Notes under the pieces: model-generated
What the model saw: the letters and a program-made list of their open reading frames with translations, nothing else
The model's database searches: none
What the model was told of the DNA's origin: nothing
Part shown: one piece after another, positions 11,588-24,390 of the stretch
How positions within the stretch are numbered: position 1 is the stretch's first letter
Layout: every line of letters starts with the position of its first letter
Program-made: the position numbers and the translations under genes
NCBI GenBank assembly: GCA_030144725.1
Contig: JASKMD010000012.1
Location: 10,966,621-11,030,620, forward strand
From: Haematococcus lacustris
Taxonomy: Eukaryota > Chlorophyta > Chlorophyceae > Chlamydomonadales > Haematococcaceae
Reading direction: 5' to 3'
Length of the DNA: 64,000 nucleotides

Positions 11588-14500
11588 CTACCGCCGCTGA
11601 ATCGGCGACAGACAGACCAGCGTCCGAAGCAGCTGGAGCTGCAGAGCCGCAGCTAGAACGTCAGGTTGTCCGTCACCTTGGTAGCTGTTGTGAGGCCGTG
11701 CGACGACGATCTCTACGTGGCGCCCACCCGCGTGTAACTCATCACACCAAAAATGTGGCCTCGTCCTGCCGTCGCTCGGTCGCTTCGTGCTCTTTGGAGA
11801 CCACAGCAAAGGCGCAGGCTCCAGTTTCTTGAGCCTTCCATCTTCATGCGTCTCTTCCCCGCCCGCAACCAACCTGACCGTCAACTGCCGGAAGGTTGTT
11901 TGCAACTTGGCAAAGAACAACTGCTGCAGCAGCTGCTCCTTGGTCGTCCCCTCGCAGGTACCCAAGCCTCGTAAGTGGTGCAACTTGACGCTTGCATGCG
12001 GACCGGCCGTTGTCGCCAGGCCAATGCCGGGTTGCGGCTGAGGTGGTGGCTGCTGTGAAGCTTGCACCCCTGGTGTTGCCTTCTTGACAGCTGCCTTGCT
12101 GGATCCCACGCCAATTTGACCAGGCTCAAGCATCAGCGGTAAGCTGGCAGCTGCATTGAAGACAACCACATTGCTGCTATTGCTGCTGTTGCCGCTGCTG
12201 CTACTGCTGCTGCTGCTGTGGCCCAACTGTTTCTTGGCATCAGGGTGGAGTGGTGGCAGCAGCAGGGTCGGAGAGGGGGTTGGAGTGGCGGCAGCCGCAT
12301 AGGGCACCAAGCCGCCCAGCTGGGCCAGTGCGTGCAACATGCTGCCCAGCATCACTGACTGCTCAGGAGTCATGGCACCCTTACGCCTGATAGTCTTCAC
12401 CTGCACAGGCCATGGCAGCAGCGAGGGTGAAGGCGGTTAGCCAGGAGTGAGAGACTGTTTCAGGAGTTGCCCAGCAGTCCCTCAGCTCAGTGCAGGGCGC
12501 GGCAAAGGCGCCAGCCAAGACTGCTTGCGTGTCGTCCAATAACCCAATGGCAGCAGACTTCCCTCCTGGCTAGTTGTGGCATGTCAGACCCAGGTGGTTG
12601 CTAGGAACACAAACTGCCCATAGCTCCAGTGCTGCTGCCACTGCTGCTTGCGCTGCTGCTGCTACTGGCACACCCACTCACAGCCTGCCACCGGCCACAG
12701 CAACAGGCATCCACCCAGCCCTCCAGCCACCTGCTCGCTGCCCTGCTGCTGTGAGACTGACCCGCTTGGCATAGGTGTTCAACCACTGGCTCCCGGGCCA
12801 GTAGCGCAGCAGCAGCAGGGCACGGGCGGTGCGTTGAAGGCCATGCACGCTGATGGTCCCCGCGGACACTACCTGCAGCACATGAAGCCAGGGGCAGGGC
12901 ATCGTACCCATGCTGTGGACGGCACACTGCACCATCCTCCGCGCCAGGAACATGGCTGGCAAGGGCACACCAAGCCACGCGTGCCACTGGCTGTACACAC
13001 TCAGTACACATCAGCAGTGTGAGATAGGGGTGAGAAAGCATGGCGGAGTCCAGCAGGTGCGCAAGTACGGGCCATGAGGTCCCATGGCATAGTAAGAAGA
13101 GTGCAGCTCATACATATGCAGTGGGGTGCAGTCGGGGCTTAGGGCTGCTTGGGGCATGGTGCAGTATGAACGAGGTGTTAGGTGTAGGTGTGCAGCGCCT
13201 GGGATTAACTGCCTTGCTGAATATCTGCTACCCACCCTAAGCTTTCCAGCCCGGCCCGCTGCCCTTCCGGCCGCAACGCTCACCCGGATGCGGGCCACCA
13301 GCCCGGACAACCAGGCCGTGGGCAGCGTCTGTCCCCACAGCGCCAAGCCTAGCAGCAGGGAGGACAGCTGGTCGGCTGTCATCGAGCGCACCAGCCTGCC
13401 CATGTGTTGCGCGTTGGGAGGCGCCTCGCAGCTTGTCAAGTGGTCCTGGCTTCCCGACCGCCCAAGCTCTTCGGGAGACACTGCGAGGAGTGCGGCGAGG
13501 AGCGCACGCGGGCATACATTTGCCGAGCCATCCCAAACGCTTTGGCCCAAAAGCTTCGACTCAGCAAGATTTGAAATGTCCCTCCCGTCATTGGCCAGCG
13601 GCGGGATTGAGCTCTCCTTAGCACTGCCCCCAGCACGGTTGAGCTCGTTCATCGCAGGGAGAGTTGTGATAGATGCGTTTGTTGCAGCAATTGCAGCTTC
13701 AGCAAGGCCCAGCACGGCGCGGGCAATATCTTTAGCGGGGAGCCGCGGCCACTGCGCGTCGAGCGCAGTGGAAATAGCCACCAATAGCGGAATAGGCAGC
13801 GTGTCAGCCAGGTGGCGGGACAGCCACACCACCTCCACCAAATCGGTGAGTTGCGGCGCCGAGAAGTGGTCGGAAGCGCGGTAGGTACCGGAAATGGTGC
13901 CGTTCGGCTGCGCGCTTGTCGTCCCGGCACTAGCGAGGCTGTGGGTTAGTCCAGGCACCAGCCTTGGCACCTGTCGCGGCCTCTCTGGCGCCGTATCGCG
14001 CGCAGAGAGGGAAGAATCCGCCCTTTGCACTACCCGACCCAGCCCCGGCACTGTTGCCTCTAGGACCCGGTGCAGCACCTCTGGTGCCAGCTGCAGCTGT
14101 AGGGAGGCGGCAGCTTGCAGCAGCTGCATCAGCGGCCCGGGGCCCAGCTGTGGCAGCAGGTTCTGCAGCGCTGCTTCACATTCCCGCAGCCAACCAGAAG
14201 TCACATGCAGTACACCGCCATGCATGAGAGCAGGTGGTGCAACGGGTGTGAGGTCTTGTGTCACCTGACTTGGGGCTGTTGCTGTTGCTACCGGGGTACC
14301 CAGAGGGGTGGCCAGCTTCAAGCGGGAAACCGCCCACAGAGCATGCACCAGCAGGGCTGGGCTGCTCCTGGCCAGGTCATCAGGGGGCTGGCTCTGCATC
14401 ACATGCAGCAGGGAGGGCAGGCCAGCCCACACCCGCTGCCAGGCGGCCTCAGTGTCTCGAGTGTACAGGAGGACTACTGGAGGGGGAGCAGGGGTGGGTC

Positions 14501-17500
14501 GGAGGGGGCGGAGGGAAGAGGGGACGGCACGAGGAGGGGAGGAAGCAGGGGGGCTGCGGGGTCGCGAGAGCTGACTGCGCTGTAGTCTGTGACTCGGCGG
14601 ACCCGGGATCGCGACCGGGCTAGGACCATCTTGAGTGTGGCATGCGACCGCGCCAGCGTCGCGTGCTGCGGCGTAGTGCTGTAACCGACCGGCAGCACCG
14701 GGAGTGCGTGCCACGGCGTAGAGAAGCATCGCAGCATCGGCGGCCTGCAGTTTCGACGCAGGGCGGGCGTTGGAGTGAAGCTTGCGCTCGATGTTGGACG
14801 CCGCAGCCTCGTCTTCCGACGCAACCCTGGCTTGCAGTGTATGTTCCAGGGAGAGGCTTGAGCGCTGCTGCATACATTGATGTACACGATGTCCGCGCTG
14901 CTGCATACATGATGTCCCGCCAATTGAGATGCCGTCTGACCCGAGGGCGGGGCGCGGCATGGCAGCAGCCAGCAGGGACGGCCCGGCACACGAGGCGGGT
15001 TGCAGGGTCAGGTGCAGGCTGGCTGCTGCCCATGCCAAGCGCGCCGCATCCGCACTGCTCAGCTCCCGCAACAGCGTCATCAAGATTTGGGTGAGCCCGA
15101 GCTGCAGCGACGCGCGATCCACGGACATGACGTTCATCCAGCTCACGGAACTGATCCCTGGCCACCTCGTATTCTTGGCCAAGCTTCTCCCGTAACGCTG
15201 GCGCTGTTGTAACCGTTGACGCCCTTCCCGGCGCCGCCGTAACCATCCTGGCACCACAGTGTCCGCCCGCAGCGGCGGCTGTCTGAGGTGCAGCGCCGGG
15301 TATGACTGTGCAGGTGTCAGCAATGCCAGGCGGGCCAGGGACCAGCAGCCCGCCACGACCTCATCGGCCTTCAACTGCCAACCGCCTCCATCTGTGTCCG
15401 TCATGCCCAGAGCCAGAACGGCGGACAAGGGACGCGCGACGGACGCTGGTAAACGCAGCCCAACGCGGGCCGCGCACCAGAGCAGGCGCACGACCGCCCG
15501 GGGCCGAAGCTGCGCCCCTGCGCCGCTCGATGGTCGCGATGGCAACCGCGCGAGTAGGTGCTGCGGTCCCTGGCTTGGCAGAGACACCTGATGTGTCGAG
15601 GGAGCAGCTGTTCTGGCGGCGTTCGTCAGAGCTTGAATGAGCAGCTGAGAGGGCAGGCGCAGGCCAGCCTTGACTGCCAGCCATAGCAGCAGCGCCAGGC
15701 GATGGTGCGAAAAGTAACGGGCACGCCAACGCACTGCTAGCCACAATCTCAGTTGTTGCGAGGGGCTTGGCGCACACCTGAGCCGACAGCGCAAGGAGGC
15801 AGAGCAGCATGGACATGAACAAAGCAGTAGGAGTGGGCATGTCCTCCCCCTACTGCTGATCGTGCAGCAAATGGTGAATACGTCTGGATACACAATCATT
15901 CATTGCACAGGATACATGACTTAGACCAGACATAGGCGCAGACATACAGACAGTTGGACAAACCCCTGGAACCCACCTCACCCTGCCTTACCGGCAACAC
16001 GTCACCTCACTTACGACCCACCTAACCTAACCTGACCCCAGACCCTTACCCTCCGCCCTCACTCTGACTCAGACTCTACACCTCCCCCCTCACCCTGCCT
16101 GCCCCGCCCTCACTTGTATTCTGCCATGGCATTGAAGGCCTGCTGCAGGGCCAAGGGAGCCAGGTGGACGGCCCTGGCGGCACAGCTGGCCATCAGCCGC
16201 TCCAGCCAGGTGTTGGACACAGGCAGGCTGAACCGGGCCAAGCTCCACAAGGCCACGCGCACCTGCAGTGTTGCCAGGTTTGGCAACCTCAGCGTCCCCT
16301 CACGCACTTTCAGGTCCTGCCAACATACCCATCACGGGAGGTCAATGCAATCACTGCTGCATGCGCCAGCTTGCTCTAAGGACGTGGCGTCCCTGCACTC
16401 GCCATCACCTCATGCCCTCATCACACTATCATTGCTTATCAATAGCTTGTGAATAGTAGGCAGAGTTTCTGCTGCCACAGACCTGGGGCAGTGCTTGCTG
16501 AATCATTGGCGTCATGTGTGGTGCCTGTCTGGTCCTGCATGGCCCTCTCACAACATCCCACGCCAGCATGCCTGACATGTCAACAACTGGTGATGAGGCT
16601 GCACCTCAGCGGCACACTTGCCTCCCTCAGGCCACACAATGAGCCTCTGCTGGACCATCCTGGCATTGGATGTGCTCTATGACCTCAGCGCCAGGCAGCC
16701 ATGCGGCCCCGCCAGCATGCAGCATGAATAAAGCACCATGCGACCATGGGCACATGGGGATAGGGAACCAAGCTGTGCTTCAGGCCCGGTGGCCACACAT
16801 CTGGTAGGGGCAAGAGATGGGCAGGCGTGTGAGAGCATGTGTGACCCACTGACCTGAACCAGGGTCCAGGCTGGCTTGGGGGGTTCTTCTCTGGGCAGCT
16901 TGTGGTGGGGAGGTGCTTCATGGCCCTCAGGGTTCTCTGCTGCTGCTGCTGCTGGCGGGGCGGTAGAGGCAGGGGCGGTGAAGAATGCCGGTGAGAAGGA
17001 CCAGGATAGGAAGGAGGAGGAGGGCAAGGAGGAGGGCGAGGAAGAGGGCAAGGAGGAGGGCGTGGCAGCGGAGCCTGTTGCCTGTGCCAAGAAGCCGTCA
17101 GGCAGGACCTCCATCAGCGCCGCCCGCCGCTGAGGCTGTGTGTTCAGGGTGTGCACCAGCTCAGCCGCCACTGGGGTGTGGCCCCTTGCGGCCCAGGTGT
17201 CGGTGTCCAGGATGGCCAGGCTGCGCACCACACACACCACCTGCAGGGGCCAGGCTGCAGCACAGTCAATGGCAGGCAGGCAGGCAGGCTGGGCAGGCAG
17301 GCAGGCAGGCAGCTCAGGAGCAGCCCCTCCCTGGCCCAGGCGTTGTCAAAGGTCGGCTGGCCCAGGTGTTGCCTAAGGTAGCCCACTGGACCTCACTCCC
17401 CTCACCCTGACTTTGCTGGACCTCACTCCCCTCACCCTGATCCTGGTCCTGCTATGCAAAGCTCAACCGCTGCTGCTGCCTATTGGGGACACCCCTCTGC

Positions 17501-20426
17501 TGCTAGGGCTCGACGCTGATGTGCAGCAGCAGTGCAGCAGCTGACCCATGTGCCCCAACCTGGACCAGGTCTTACCTACGGAGTGATCCCCTGTGATGTG
17601 CGCCCTGCACGGCAGCTGCCCCACCCCTCCCACCACCCACACCTGGCCCAGTACATTTGAAGCACGCTCCCCAGCACTGGCCCAGCCACTGCCTGTGAAA
17701 AGCGTTAAGCACCTCCACCCTCCCCCTATGCCCCTCCCCCTATGCCCCTCTACCTGGGCCTCTCCCTTCCCGAGTACTGGACACTATCGCCACCTAACAC
17801 CTTGCACGCGCCAGCACTGGCTCCTACAGGACCAGGCAGTCTAACCCACCTGGCTATACTCCAGTTGATGCAGCCGGGCCAGCACGGCCCTCAGCGCGTC
17901 GGCAAGCCAGCTGGGGTCCACCCCCCACACCTCCTGCTGCCACCCTCCCCCAGCACCACCTGCCCCCTCCATGTCACGGTGTTGCGGCTGGGCAGTGGGG
18001 CGGTGGCGCCCTGAGCCAGCGTTACCCAAGCTGCTGTCAGGCTGTGAGGGCAGGAAAGGCTGGGACTGGCTGGGTGGGCGTGTATGGGGCATGCTGTGCC
18101 CCTGACCCTGCCCCTCTGCCTGATCCTGCCCCTGCCCTTCACCTCGCCCCTGCCCCTGCCACTGCCCTGGGCCACTGAGTTGTGCAGGCTGTGGTTCAAA
18201 CCCCAGCATGCCAGCTGGGGGCCCTTGCAGGGCCTGATAGCGAGGTGGCAGGGGAGGCAGGGGAGCCTGAGGGGTTGCCTGGGGCTGCAGCAGCGGCCCT
18301 GCCCCCCTCCCCTGGCCTCCATAGGATGCTGACAAAGATGCCGTTGTGCCCGCTAGCTGCTCCACCCCCCCTCCTCCTGCTCCTGCTCCTGCTCCTGCAC
18401 CTGTTGCTTTCACCCCTTCTGCTGCCTTACCTACTGCCGCCCTCGGCCTGCTGCTCTGCACAGACACTTGCCCTGAGGATACAGAGAGCTTATCTACAGC
18501 CGCCTGCTGCTGCTGCTGCTGCTGTTGCGAAGGCGATGACGGCGGCAGCGGCAGCAGCGGTGGCAGCTGCTCCTGCTGTTGCTGCTGTTGCTGCTGCGGC
18601 AAAAGCTGTCGCTGCTGCCATAGCTGTGCCTCCCTACATGTTGAGAGAGGGAGTGAGGGCGGTGGCAGCAGCGAGGGTGGGGGAGGCAACCCAGGAGAGT
18701 GTGGTGGGCCCTGGAAAACAGGTGCTGCCACAGGAGGAGCCTGCGCAGACTGGGCAACAGCAGCAGGTGGGGGTGGGGCAGGGGGGGGAGGAGGGCGCCC
18801 CTGCCCTGCCCTCTTGTCCCATGCAGGAGCTGCCGCGGTGGAGGGGAAGTAGGTGAGGCGAGCCAGGGAGGTCAAGAGGCCGGTGAGGTGATGGGGGTCC
18901 ATGTGTGGCAGCCAGGGTTGAAGGCGCAGCAGCAGGGCGGCCATGCATGGGGGCTCCATGCTGGTGTGAAGCTGGGCCATGCAGGCTAACAGGTGCAGCA
19001 GCAGCGGCACGTGGGGAGGGAGCAAAGGGAGGGGGGAGGGGGGGGCAGCAGATGGTGCAGGCAAGGGGGTGGAGGGGGAGGAGGGAGATGGGGCGGGGGA
19101 GGAGGAGGCGGAGGAGGTGGAAGAGGAGGAGGGGAGAGAGGTGTGAGTCTGATGGGTGTATGGTCTGCCTGGGTGATGGGGTCTAGGAGGGGGGGGATGG
19201 CAGGGGCCGCCCAGCAGCTGCTCCCCAAGGGAAGGTGAGCTGGAGGAGGAGGAGGAGGAGGAGGAGGAGGGGGCGGGTGTGAGTTGGAACAGTTGGGGGG
19301 CGAACAACAGCTGCCGCTGCTTTGCAGGGCTGGGGTGCTGCGGCATGGCTTCAGCTGAGGTCTGCCCTTCCAGTTTTGCAGCGGCCTGTATGGTCGTTGT
19401 CTGCTGCCCCAGCTGCCCCAGCTGCCCCTGCTGCCCCTGCTGCCCCTGCGGCCCCTGCTGCCCCTGCGGCCCCTGCTGCCCCTGCGGCCCCTGCGGCCCC
19501 TGCGGCCCCTGCGGCCCCTGCGGCCCCTGCGGCCCCTGCGGCCCCTGCGGCCCCTGCGGCCCCTGCTGCCCCTGCGGCCCCTGCGGCCCCTGCGGCCCCT
19601 GCTGCCCCTGCGGCCCCTGCGGCCCCTGCGGCCCCTGCGGCCCCTGCGGCCCCTGCGGCAGCGGTGGCGGGGGTCCTGGTGAGCTGTAGGGATCCACTGG
19701 CCGCCCCACAGGAGCCAAGCGCAGCAGCAGGTAGTGTGACCAGGCCACCACCACGTGCCTGGGCAGCTGCACCTGCTGCTGGGCACACGCCTGCAGGACC
19801 ACCACATGCTGCTCCAGGCTGAGGCGCTGCATGGAGGGCTGCAGGGCGCGGAGGTCAGTCATCCCACCCAACAGCTGCGTGGCTAGGAAGAGGGGGGACG
19901 ACGCGGGGGCGGCACCCTGGGGAGGGGTGGCTGCCAGGGGTGACCCCTTGGAAGGGAGAGGCAGGGGCTGGGGGCGGGGCTGGGGGTGGGGCTGGGGGTG
20001 GGCCTGGGGCTGGAGCTCGGGGTAGGGGTAGGGGGAGGGCTGGCGCCTGTGAGTGCGCACAGCTGTAGACGGGGTGGTGAGGTGCTGAGGGCTGACTAAG
20101 CTCCCTCCCTTGGGAATGGGCATGGGCATGGGCATGGGGGTGGGTGCTGTCATTGGAGGCTCCCTCGCCTGCTGCTGGCGGGCTGGGCCTGGTCCTGGCC
20201 ATTGCATTGCACGCGACCAGGGTCCTGGCTGCTGCCATGAGGGGGGCGATATGGCCGCGGGTGGCTGCAGGCCAGGGGCTCGTGGGCATGGCAGCCCCAG
20301 GAGAAGCAGGTGCGCCTCGCAGCCGAGCCGCAGGGAGCCATGTGGAGCCAGGCTAGGCGCCCGGAGCTGTGCAGGGCAGCTGCTTGCAAGCGGGGTGCCG
20401 GCAGGGAATCCGACTGCGCTATGCAT
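11588..20426 (-). CDS. giant helical-repeat protein, OPR/RAP-like, probably organellar RNA-associated
   Basis: Six minus-strand exons join with matching phases: 20426-17850, 17240-16854, 16316-16114, 15777-13284, 12872-12762, 12400-11588. They give about 2,194 residues. The ordered parts are repeated pairs of Leu/Ala-rich helices with Trp, for example [41 protein letters not shown]. This style matches the octotricopeptide/FASTK-RAP superfamily that governs chloroplast and mitochondrial RNA in chlorophytes. The N-terminus ([10 protein letters not shown], then Ala/Ser/Arg/Pro-rich with few acidic residues) could be an organelle transit peptide. Long Pro/Gln/Ser inserts separate helical blocks, including a Gly-Pro-Gln tract at about 252-340. 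No RAP domain is seen in the Lys/Arg/His-rich C-terminus. An earlier GTG is in frame, but 20426 is the first ATG after a stop. Organellar RNA binding is inferred from repeat style only. Confidence 0.63.
17262..17312. repeat. GGCA/GGCAG short tandem repeat
   Basis: Runs of GGCAGGCAGGCAG in the first intron (minus orientation) of the giant helical-repeat gene. Confidence 0.8.
19400..19672. repeat. 9-bp coding minisatellite encoding collagen-like Gly-Pro-Gln repeats
   Basis: About 30 copies of a 9-bp unit (plus strand GCCCCTGCG with variants GCCCCTGCT and GCCCCAGCT) lie in exon 1 of the giant gene. The minus strand reads Gly-Pro-Gln / Gly-Gln-Gln triplets for about 90 residues; other frames read Gly-Arg-Arg or Ala-Ala-Gly. 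It is in frame and uninterrupted, so it is probably translated as a flexible insert. True collagen trimer formation is not implied: there are no flanking trimerisation domains. Confidence 0.85.
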
Positions 20427-22141
20427 GCCGATTGCACCCACACGACAGCTGTTGCGGCTGAAGGCGCCAGCGTCGCCAGCGATCAGAGCACGGTGCACGG
20501 CGGCTATGTCCGCACCGCGTTACATTGACTGCGATGGACCCACCACGCTGAGCCATCGCCAGCAGCTGCCATTTTGACAAGCGTTCACGGAGTCCATCAA
20601 GATATTTGCGTCCGGGATTCTTGTCTCCCATGTCGCAGTGAAGTCACCAAATGCCACTCTACGATCTCTGTTATGAATCATTCTAAGTTTGCCTAGGGCA
20701 TACGCACACGCCCAGTACTGACTGAGGTGGTGCCCGCCGTATTTGCCATGTCAGGGTTCATCTCGGAGTCCTTTGGACATAAAGCAGTAAAAGCGCTTCA
20801 GCTACCCGGTGCCAGCTGGTATTGCAGAATGCATGGTGGCATACGTGCATGCAATGGAGCCAGGGCTGTGCATTGGTTCTGGCTGTCTATGGACGATGGG
20901 CGACGAGTACGCGCTAGGGGCGCTAGGGGAGGAGTACAGATACACGGTACAGCGTCACCAACCAAGCGCATACATAACGCTTGCAGCCTGATACGCATGT
21001 TTCGAGTCAAATCGCACATTTGCACGGCCACGCTAGCAAACCAGGCCACTGCCGCCAACTCCTATAAGGCATAATAAAATCAGCCAAATTCTGACCCCAC
21101 ACCTCCGTGACATTACCTGATGCAGCGCTTTCTGAAGTCTGCGGGCACCTTGCCAGGCAAACATACCCGCTTGGCAACGGAAACCGGTCATGCATCCACC
21201 TTTGCAGGACCTGCCAGCACATGCAAGACAGAATGTGGATGTCGTGGGAGTGAATGTCCGTCACGAAAATGGCCTATCCCACCAGGTCCTCCCGCCCTCC
21301 ACCAGCTCTTGGCGACCGACCAAACCTCGCTACCCCACTTGCTACACACTCTACAAGACACAGCTGTCTGACAATGACACTGGACCTATGCTGGCAGTTC
21401 AGTGCTCGTGCCCTGCGTGTGTCGCTTACCCCGCAGCATGTCTTGGGCACAGCGCACAGGCAACAACATTAGTCTAGTGCTTGCGGGCAACGCAGTGTGG
21501 GCCAGCAGCAGGGTCATGCGTGACAAGCACTCTCACCATGCCACGCAAGGAGAGCATGCAGAAGTCACCGTGGGCAGCATGGCATGCCCTCTCATCTCCA
21601 GCCCTGCCATGAGAGAGAAAAACTGCTGCACCGGCTTTGCTGCAAGTGCTCTTCTCAGAACACACACATCCCAATGTGCTTGACATGAAGGACATGTGCT
21701 CAACCCATTGCATGTGCACACCATGCGCTAAGTGCAAACACAAAGCATGACCAGGAATGACCATGCTTCTGCATCAGCTGTGCTCTTCAGTGCTCATCCA
21801 AACGTTGAACCCACCCCATGCGCTCAACACAAAGCATGGAGCCAACCCGTCACACACCAGGTGCAATCACACAGTGTGCATGAGGCCAGGGTGCATGTCT
21901 GGCCATGATGGATGATGTGACCACTTCAGAGGCATGCAGAGAGTGGCCAAAGGCCACTCCCTAGCCCTGACCCTGGCCCTGGGCCTGAGCAGCAATGAAA
22001 GCAGGCCCTGACCTCAGGAGTGTGTATGCAAGAGGGGTCCCTGGGGCCCGCCCTGCCCTGCTCCTCCCTGGTAAAGCTGTGCGTCCATGCTGCCTACCCC
22101 ATGCCATGTCAGGTGTGCCCCATACCCTGACCCAGCCCCTG
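20427..22141. other. intergenic, upstream of the giant gene and downstream of riboflavin synthase
   Basis: About 1.7 kb with no supported gene. A 70-codon minus-strand frame at 20,631-20,419 begins with an ATG and overlaps the start of the giant gene in another frame; it could be a leader ORF. 21,200-21,950 is rich in CATG/TGTGC words, like other intergenic sequence here. Confidence 0.45.
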
Positions 22142-23419
22142 TCAAGATGCAGCCACCACTCCATTGCTGTCCGCATGCTCCGCCTGTGCTTCACTGATTG
22201 CTGCCGAGGCAGGTTGGGAAGCAGGGCTGGCCGTGGGTGCTGCAGCTGTTGGCAGCGGAAGCGGTGGTGGTGGTGCTGACGAGCCTGGGCTTGGGCCAAG
22301 GGCAGGGCGGGGGACCACTGGGTTTGCTGCCATGGCACCTGCTTTGGCCTCATGTGCTTGAGAATTGAGCAACTCCTGCACCGCCTGCTGGGCTGCCGCC
22401 GCTGCCACTGCAGCCAGTGCAGCCCGCTGCTGGGCGGCAGCCACCGCTGCTGCCTCCTGCTGCTGCTGTTGCTGCTGCGCTGCCACCGCCGCCGCCGCAG
22501 CTGCTTGCTTAGAGGATGGGGCAGCGCCAGGCACCGGGGACCCAGAAGAGTCTCCATTGACCGGCAGCCCCAGTTTACCTAAGTACTGTGCCATGAGCCG
22601 CTCCACAGTGTCAACCACTGCCTGTGTCTGGGTCTCCACCTCAATGTTCACTGTATCCCCCACGCTTTTGATCCCAAACACCGTGGACCTCAGGGTCTCT
22701 GGTATGAGGTACACTGAGAACGAGCGCTCCCCAACCTCCCCAACCGTCAAGCTGGTGCCGTCCACCGCAACGTAGCCCTTGGGCAGGATGTATTTCATCC
22801 ACTGCTCCTCGGGCAACGTCATGGTCACCCGCCGGTTGTTGGGGGACACCTCCACATTGGTGATGGTGGCGGTGGTGTGCACATGGCCTGACACGCTGTG
22901 CCCACCAATCTCGTCCCCCAGCTTGGCGGCACGCTCAAAGTTGACCACAGAGCCTGCGCCCAGCTCCCCTAGGTTGGTGGCGCGGAGTGTCTCCATCATG
23001 ATGTCAAACCCAAGCGTGTCCTTTTGAATCTCAGTCACTGTCAGGCAGGTGCCGTTGATGGCCACGCTGGAGCCCACTTTCAGGGTGTCTATCTTGCCGG
23101 ATGGGAACTTTATTTTCACTGCGCTAAACCGGTCCTTGGTGTCGACGTCTGTGACCTGAGTGCATGGATAGGCGGGTCATGTCAGTGTGGTGGGCACGGG
23201 GATTCTGGAAAGGTGGTCGTCTGCTGCGGCACGCACACACGCGACACTTTGCCATGCTCGGCTGTGACCTGGGAGCTGTGCGGCGCGGCGCACCTCAGCT
23301 GTGCCTTGCACAATGCCCGTAAACACCATAGCTGGGGGTAGCCTGATACACCGCCCACGGCAGGACAAGTGAGCTCGGTGAGCGCGCTGGGTTTGATGCA
23401 GCCCTACGCGGCTCTGCAT
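22142..23419 (-). CDS. riboflavin synthase (alpha-chain type), probably plastid-targeted
   Basis: Exons 23419-23294 and 23155-22142 (phase 0, GT-AG) give 379 residues. The enzyme makes riboflavin from two molecules of 6,7-dimethyl-8-ribityllumazine, the last step of vitamin B2 synthesis. The diagnostic N-terminus M-V-F-T-G-I-V-Q-G starts at about residue 31, preceded by an Arg/His/Gln-rich extension with no acidic residues that looks like a transit peptide. The two lumazine-binding repeats are clear: V-A-I-N-G-T-C-L-T-V (73-82) and V-A-V-D-G-T-S-L-T-V (171-180), with G-G-H-S-V-S-G-H-V-H between. The catalytic part ends near 240; family members are usually 200-220 residues without targeting sequence. 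The remaining 135-140 residues are Ala/Gln/Pro low complexity, unusual for this enzyme; they could be a real tail or an unspliced 3' intron. A 39-bp piece of this gene recurs inverted at 25,066. Confidence 0.93.
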
Positions 23420-23849
23420 GGTGGACGCCGATGCGCCAGGAGCTCAAGCGACTACTAGGTGTTTGTTACCGCGAACGGACACCAAAGGACGAAATCCACC
23501 ATGCAACCTGCATTATTATGGTGAAGCGGGCCATCACCACTTCTGTAGTTGCCCCACTGGGCCATAACATTCAAGGGGGTGGAAGGTGTAGATTAAAGTC
23601 ATACCCCACGGTAATCCTGGCACTCGCCACTGAGACAAACCTGGGGGTATCGAGTGTTCGTGCTTGCCTGCTCATACGGCCATGCTTTGCTGCTGTTACG
23701 ATCTCCCGTATAGTCTATTCATCCCAATTTGTGCCTAATAGGGCGTTCCCGGCCTGCCTATCCATGCATCACAATTCCAATCAGACATCACACCGTGACT
23801 GTGTGCAATGCTTGAATCCTTTCACCTGGCTCTGTCCTGGCCGGCCCCG
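23420..23849. promoter_or_regulatory. upstream region of riboflavin synthase
   Basis: About 430 bp between the riboflavin synthase start (minus strand) and the transposon relic. It should hold that gene's promoter. No riboswitch-like structure or named element was recognised. Confidence 0.35.
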
Positions 23850-24359
23850 GCTCACCCTGGCCTTGCCTGGCTGTGTCCTCACTTTCCCAGCAGGCAGCTG
23901 ACACTCCCATTGTCTTCAATCTGCCAAGCGGTGTCCTGGCCGACCCTTGCCAGCCCTACTCTGCCCTGGACGCTCTAGCTTATCTAGGCCTGGCCTGGCC
24001 TGCCCCACCCTGCCCCTGGCCCAGTGCTGCTGATCCTGTTCTGGCTGCTGTCCGCAGCACCATGCCCTGATTGCCGACTGTCTGCTTTTTTGTTGGCTGC
24101 AGCGTCCCGGGTAGATTGATCAATGCCGGCAGGGAGGAAAAGGCAAACCCATGCGTGACAAGTGGGAAGAGATGATGGCAAGGAGGTGAGGCTGCCAGCA
24201 GGCTGGCAACCAGCAGCACACCAATGTTTGGAGGGGTGCGACGAGTGCTGTCATCAGGTTGCGTGCCCTGGAGCCCTTTTTAAATAGCCTGTACAGCGGC
24301 AGCAGTTAGCTTCAGAAGGTGTCTAAGAGGGGACGCAGCTCCGCCCCAAGCCATGTGGC

Positions 24360-24390
<31 letters not shown>

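Noticed and set aside
13011..15899. 962-residue protein starting at 15,899 as a gene on its own
   Set aside because: Phase-matched acceptors at 15,777 and donors at 13,284 connect this block to upstream and downstream helical exons. Residues before and after those sites look non-coding.
19322..19822. Plus-strand Ala-Pro repeat protein and minus-strand Gly-Ala protein
   Set aside because: Other-frame readings of the 9-bp minisatellite inside exon 1 of the giant gene.
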